This document shows, in pieces, positions 7,455-10,373 of a DNA stretch of 10,373 nt. A program made the position numbers and the translations under genes. Below the pieces are notes generated by a model. It was not told the origin of the DNA. It worked only from the letters and a program-made list of their open reading frames with translations, and did no database searches. This stretch comes from an uncultured Chitinophagaceae bacterium (lineage in GTDB: Bacteria; Bacteroidota; Bacteroidia; Chitinophagales; Chitinophagaceae), in assembly GCA_946885335.1 (NCBI GenBank), contig CAMPGG010000107.1:1-10373 (forward strand). Direction: 5' to 3'. Numbering within the stretch: position 1 is the first letter of the stretch; the number at the start of each line of letters is the position of its first letter.

Positions 7455-7889
7455 TTAACCTAACCGGTGGATGACCCAGGTTACCACACCCCAAATAAAA
7501 AATTCGCAACCATTTAAATCAACATCAATAGCAGCCAGTTTATCCGTGTCCGGAACCAGGCGGATCTTGTTGAAATTTTTTTCTAACCTGCGAACCATCA
7601 TTTCTCCATTAAGGCAGGCTATTACAACCTTCCCGTTAAAAGCCTGTAAGGACCGGTCGATCACTAATATATCACCCGGATGAATACCCGCACCAATCAT
7701 AGCCTCGCTATTCATTCGCATAAAAAAAGTAGCCGCCTTATTTTGTATTAATTGTTCATTCAGGTCTATGCCCTTGTCCATATAATCATCTGCTGCCGCT
7801 CCGAAGCCAGTGGCATTAGCAGAATGCACATCCCATTGGGTAAATCTTTTATTTCCTTTATAATCAGAAGACCAGGTTTGCGTTTCCAT
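7455..7889 (-). CDS. umuD: UmuD-like protein lacking the Ser-Lys protease dyad
   Basis: The 144-residue protein aligns without gaps to E. coli UmuD from the cleavage region onward. TGFGAAADDY matches CGFPSPAADY, IDLNEQLIQ matches IDLNQLLIQ, and the C-terminal FIWGVV matches VFGVV. The scissile Cys-Gly position is Thr27-Gly28. The nucleophile position (Ser60 of UmuD, in SGDSM) is Ala63 (NSEAM, codon GCT at 7703-7701). The general base position (Lys97, in VKKL) is Arg100 (VRRL, codon CGC at 7592-7590). By these alignments it should not self-cleave. Ser61 is two residues off and has no matching Lys. Its place directly before umuC indicates a structural or regulatory partner of that polymerase. 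The first 20 or so residues are unlike UmuD. The start has no SD. The S24/UmuD assignment is firm and the loss of activity is inferred. Confidence 0.88.
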   Translation of the reverse strand: METQTWSSDYKGNKRFTQWDVHSANATGFGAAADDYMDKGIDLNEQLIQNKAATFFMRMNSEAMIGAGIHPGDILVIDRSLQAFNGKVVIACLNGEMMVRRLEKNFNKIRLVPDTDKLAAIDVDLNGCEFFIWGVVTWVIHRLG

Positions 7890-7905
7890 AAAATTTATTT
7901 TTCAA

Positions 7906-7935
7906 TACTAAAATATTTAGTAAATTTATGCTAAA
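7906..7935. promoter_or_regulatory. Operator-like inverted repeat between umuDC and the 2H gene
   Basis: TACTAAA (7906-7912), three bases, then TTTAGTA (7916-7922) form a perfect 7-bp inverted repeat. The palindrome TAAATTTA (7921-7928) overlaps its end, and a third half-site, TGCTAAA, lies at 7929-7935. The cluster sits in the 87-base spacer between divergent genes, 17-46 bases before the umuD start, where both promoters must lie. A shared repressor could bind here. It is not the E. coli LexA box (CTGT-N8-ACAG). No exact TAnnTTTG is present, so the promoters are uncertain. AT-rich sequence makes chance symmetry likelier. Confidence 0.4.
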
Positions 7936-7976
7936 TAAATGGGCAATAATATTTTTTTAAGTTCAATTTTTAAACT

Positions 7977-8579
7977 ATGAATACAGAATTATCAATGCCT
8001 GGATACAGGGCCAATGAATATCTTTTAGTGTTGTCGCCCCATGAGGAGCTTCGTCATAAAATCAGCGGGGTTAAAAAAAGTTTTTTTGAAAACTATGGGG
8101 TTCAGTCTGCATTAATGGGTCGCCCGCAAATTACGCTGGCTCGGTTTACGCAACTGGAAATGATGGAAGATAGGCTGATGAATAAACTTCGATTAATCAG
8201 CATGGGTTTACCGCCCATTAAAATAGAACTCAATGGATTTGGTAATTATCCTACCCATTCCATATTTATTAATGTGGTTAACAAGAACCAGGTTAAAAAT
8301 ATCATCAACGGGTTTAAAGAGGCAAGGCGATTAATGAAACGTGGTGGTGAAAATCCCCATTTTATCGATGATCCCTGTATACCGGTTGCCATACGTATTC
8401 AGAAAGAAGTATTTAAAGAAGCTCTTAAAGAATATGCATCAAAACATTTCACGGGTCGGTTTATTGCAGACCATATTTTAGTTTTAAAAAGAAGGAAAGG
8501 TGAAATAAAATACCAGGTATTGGAAAGAATGGCATTACAATATTTGCCCGTCCATACTTTGCAGGGAGCTTTGTTTTAA
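7977..8579 (+). CDS. 2H phosphoesterase-fold (2'-5' RNA ligase-like) protein with degenerate motifs
   Basis: The 200-residue protein follows the 2'-5' RNA ligase/LigT layout: an opening strand (YLLVLSP, 15-21), a helix with a Phe-x-x-x-Tyr-Gly segment (36-41), then the first motif strand. A mid-domain strand (IKIELNGFGNYP) follows, and the closing pattern FIADHILVLKRRKGEIKYQVLERMAL is typical of the family. The first HxT motif reads QIT (RPQITLARF, about 49-57). At the expected second motif the strand reads CIPVAIRI, with no His or Thr in register. Both catalytic His residues thus seem to be gone, so phosphodiesterase or ligase activity is unlikely and RNA or nucleotide binding is the more plausible role. 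It diverges from umuDC and meets the SRAP gene end to end. The fold assignment is by pattern and moderately sure. Confidence 0.68.
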   Translation: MNTELSMPGYRANEYLLVLSPHEELRHKISGVKKSFFENYGVQSALMGRPQITLARFTQLEMMEDRLMNKLRLISMGLPPIKIELNGFGNYPTHSIFINVVNKNQVKNIINGFKEARRLMKRGGENPHFIDDPCIPVAIRIQKEVFKEALKEYASKHFTGRFIADHILVLKRRKGEIKYQVLERMALQYLPVHTLQGALF

Positions 8580-8585
8580 TTAAAA
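8574..8585. repeat. Perfect 12-bp palindrome forming both convergent stop codons
   Basis: TTTTAATTAAAA is self-complementary. It supplies TAA (8577-8579) for the plus-strand 2H gene and TAA on the minus strand (8582-8580) for the SRAP gene. The two genes abut with no base between them, so no terminator fits there and the transcripts must overlap at their 3' ends. Confidence 0.8.
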
Positions 8586-9299
8586 TAAAGATGAAAGCTC
8601 GTTGTATGTAAATGGTTCAATGGTTTCCGGGTGGTTTGATGGGTCAGTGCGGGAAGTGATCCTTTTGCTGATCGTATGATTTTCCATCAAAGTTTCAGGG
8701 TAAGGCGTTAAGAATTTATTTATTTCTTCCTGTGGAAGATCTTTCTGAAGCCATTTTTCATAATTGCCAGGTGGAATAATGACCGGCATTCGCTTTTTGA
8801 GGTTGTGGATCTTTTCCAGCATTGGATTGGCGGTTGTAGTTAAGATGGAAAAGGTGTTGATCATTTCACCGGTTTCTTTATCAACCCAACGGGAATAGAT
8901 ACCTGCAAAACAAAAAATGGAATGATCCTTCATATAAATGTAATGCGGATATTTTTTCTTTTTTAAATCCATCCATTCAAAAAATCCATCCGCAATAACC
9001 AGGCAGCGATTGTTTCCTATAGATCCACGGAAAGAAGGTTTTTCAAAAACGGATTCACATCGGGCATTCAAAGTTTGTGTACGAAATTTCTCTGCCTCTT
9101 CCCGCGTCTTTAACCAATGTGGCAGCAATCCCCATTGAAAAAGTTGGATGGTTTTGGGTGATTGTTGTGTGATAACGGGCATCATAGGGAAATCAAACCC
9201 GTTTGCATGGTAAACCGGAAAGAAATCATCTTCCCATTCAGCATGTAACTGCAGGGCAATCTCCGTTCTTTCTTTTGTAAGTGAGTAATGAAAACACAT
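8580..9299 (-). CDS. SRAP protein (YedK/HMCES): abasic-site DNA-protein crosslinker
   Basis: The 239-residue protein belongs to the SOS-response-associated peptidase family, which shields abasic sites in single-stranded DNA by forming a thiazolidine crosslink through Cys2. All key residues are visible: Cys2 after the initiator Met, Asn78 in LNARCE, Glu108 in GFFEW and His165 in HNLKKRMPVI. The frame stays open upstream to an ATG at 9356, but that start would bury the Cys behind 19 extra, partly hydrophobic residues. The chemistry needs Cys2 at the N-terminus after Met removal, so the start at 9299 is strongly preferred. The gene is divergent from the radical SAM gene across a 66-base spacer and convergent with the 2H gene. 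Next to umuDC it fits a lesion-tolerance role, with abasic-site protection working beside translesion synthesis. Nothing appears truncated. Confidence 0.95.
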   Translation of the reverse strand: MCFHYSLTKERTEIALQLHAEWEDDFFPVYHANGFDFPMMPVITQQSPKTIQLFQWGLLPHWLKTREEAEKFRTQTLNARCESVFEKPSFRGSIGNNRCLVIADGFFEWMDLKKKKYPHYIYMKDHSIFCFAGIYSRWVDKETGEMINTFSILTTTANPMLEKIHNLKKRMPVIIPPGNYEKWLQKDLPQEEINKFLTPYPETLMENHTISKRITSRTDPSNHPETIEPFTYNELSSLF

Positions 9300-9326
9300 C
9301 ATTAAAATTAAATAATAAACTGCTGA

Positions 9327-9346
9327 TATCATTGTGTTTAATGATA
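9327..9346. promoter_or_regulatory. Inverted repeat between the SRAP and radical SAM genes
   Basis: TATCATT (9327-9333) and AATGATA (9340-9346) are perfect 7-bp inverted repeats separated by 6 bases, in the middle of the 66-base divergent spacer. The position suits an operator controlling both genes. The half-site differs from that of the umuD/2H spacer, so the same regulator is not implied. No exact TAnnTTTG is seen; TATCATTG at 9327-9334 is one mismatch away on the plus strand. Confidence 0.35.
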
Positions 9347-9365
9347 ACATCTTCAATTATAATTC

Positions 9366-10373
9366 ATGAAATCCCAAATAATTAAAAATGAAAACCAGGA
9401 TGCCTATTTAAAAGGCCGGGGTGCACAGTTCAATACGGGCAACCGGTTTTTAAAACAGGAAAGGAAAGCTATGCATGTGGAGGCCATTGATGACTGGACG
9501 ATTGCAAATGAAGCTACCCAATACCTGGAGGACCATGCAAAAAGTATTGTGAATAAAGTAAGCAGTCCCGATGTTGGAATGTGGTATAGTATGAACCCTT
9601 ACCAGGGATGCGAACATGGTTGTATTTATTGTTTTGCCAGAAATGCGCATGAGTATTGGGGTTATAGCGCCGGACTTGATTTTGAAAGAAAGATCATTGT
9701 TAAGAAAAATGCACCCCAGTTGTTGCGAAAATTTTTAATGAATCCAAAATGGGAATGTTTGCCCATCGGGTTAAGCGGCAATACTGATTGTTATCAACCA
9801 GCAGAACAAAAATTCAAATTAACAAGATCGCTGCTCGAGGTATGTAATGAATTCAATCAGCCTGTTGGCCTGATCACAAAAAATGCGGGTATGCTGCGTG
9901 ACAAAGACCTGTTAATGAAAATGGCGAAAAAAAACCTGGTTTCTGTTATTGTTTCTATTACCACTTTGGATGAAGACCTGCGAAGGGTGATGGAACCCCG
10001 GACCACTACCTCCATGCAACGTATGCGACTGATAAGAGAAATGAGTGATTCCGGGATACGCATGGGCGTTATGCTGGGACCCATGATCCCGGGTTTAAAT
10101 GATCATGATATGCATAATATACTTAAAATGGCCAGTGAAGCCGGTGCCACATTTTCAGCTTACACTTTTATCCGGTTAAATGGGGCTATTAAATTATTGT
10201 TTCACGATTGGTTATATAAAAATTTTCCCGATCGTGCAGATAAAGTATGGCACCTGATAGAAGAAAGTCATAATGGTAAGGTAAACGATAGCCGGTTTGG
10301 TTTACGTATGCGTGGAGAAGGACCCGTTGCTGATCTCATTGCACAACAATATAAAAAGTATACACAGAAATAT
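9366..10373 (+). CDS. PA0069/Rv2578c-family radical SAM protein (C-terminus outside window)
   Basis: The frame is open from the ATG at 9366 to the last base, 336 codons without a stop. The radical SAM cluster motif GCEHGCIYCFAR gives Cys82, Cys86 and Cys89 in a CxxxCxxC spacing, the ligands of the [4Fe-4S] cluster that cleaves S-adenosylmethionine. Upstream, YLKGRGAQFNTGNRF and, further on, SGNTDCYQPAEQ, LITKN and EPRT are family hallmarks. The family is distantly related to spore photoproduct lyase and its reaction is not known to me. The usual length is about 350 residues, so only a short tail is probably missing. It is divergent from SRAP. Its recurring company with repair genes suggests a role in DNA or nucleotide damage, but that is inference. 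Confidence 0.9.
   Translation, partial: MKSQIIKNENQDAYLKGRGAQFNTGNRFLKQERKAMHVEAIDDWTIANEATQYLEDHAKSIVNKVSSPDVGMWYSMNPYQGCEHGCIYCFARNAHEYWGYSAGLDFERKIIVKKNAPQLLRKFLMNPKWECLPIGLSGNTDCYQPAEQKFKLTRSLLEVCNEFNQPVGLITKNAGMLRDKDLLMKMAKKNLVSVIVSITTLDEDLRRVMEPRTTTSMQRMRLIREMSDSGIRMGVMLGPMIPGLNDHDMHNILKMASEAGATFSAYTFIRLNGAIKLLFHDWLYKNFPDRADKVWHLIEESHNGKVNDSRFGLRMRGEGPVADLIAQQYKKYTQKY

Noticed and set aside
6161..7468. The motif CCGGTTAG near the ends of umuC and the umuD-like gene, also at 132-138
   Set aside because: The copies are short, differ in strand and flanking bases, and fall within or beside coding ends. Chance recurrence explains them.
9297..9356. Apparent signal peptide on a longer SRAP protein
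   Set aside because: The hydrophobic stretch comes from translating the AT-rich spacer. The catalytic Cys2 requires the later start.
1..10373. CRISPR arrays, insertion sequences, attachment sites or prophage genes
   Set aside because: No spaced direct repeats, transposase, integrase or terminal inverted repeats were seen on either strand.

Overview
The window reads as chromosomal DNA from a member of the Bacteroidota, most likely a Chitinophagaceae-type bacterium. The evidence is an outer-membrane receptor with an N-terminal carboxypeptidase-regulatory-like domain, promoters matching the Bacteroidota TAnnTTTG element, AT-rich spacers, and start codons with almost no Shine-Dalgarno (SD) sequences. 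This placement is inferred from gene content; no rRNA or tRNA gene is present to confirm it.

Left part (1-3638). A plus-strand terminator at the extreme edge ends a gene outside the window. Facing it is a short minus-strand unit: a 14-codon ORF with a perfect 8-base SD, followed by two small hairpins and a terminator. Next, all on the minus strand, come an NTF2-like lipoprotein, an orphan membrane sensor histidine kinase with a clear promoter, and a PfpI/DJ-1 family protein with its own terminator.

Middle (3639-6142). A single plus-strand gene encodes a TonB-dependent-receptor-like outer-membrane beta-barrel protein and ends in a strong terminator.

Right part (6165-10373). Five genes form a compact DNA-damage cluster. 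On the minus strand is a umuD-like/umuC pair (polymerase V type). Divergent from it is a 2H-phosphoesterase-fold (2'-5' RNA ligase-like) gene. That gene runs head-on, with zero spacing, into a minus-strand SRAP/YedK/HMCES gene. Divergent from SRAP is a PA0069/Rv2578c-type radical SAM gene that runs off the right edge. Both divergent spacers contain an inverted repeat that could be an operator.

Two members of this cluster have lost the catalytic residues of their families. The UmuD-like protein has Ala and Arg where the Ser-Lys protease dyad belongs. The 2H protein lacks both HxT motifs. UmuC, SRAP and the visible radical SAM protein keep theirs. The inferred picture is a lesion-tolerance module in which the UmuD partner cannot be activated by self-cleavage and the 2H protein acts, if at all, as a binding or structural component.
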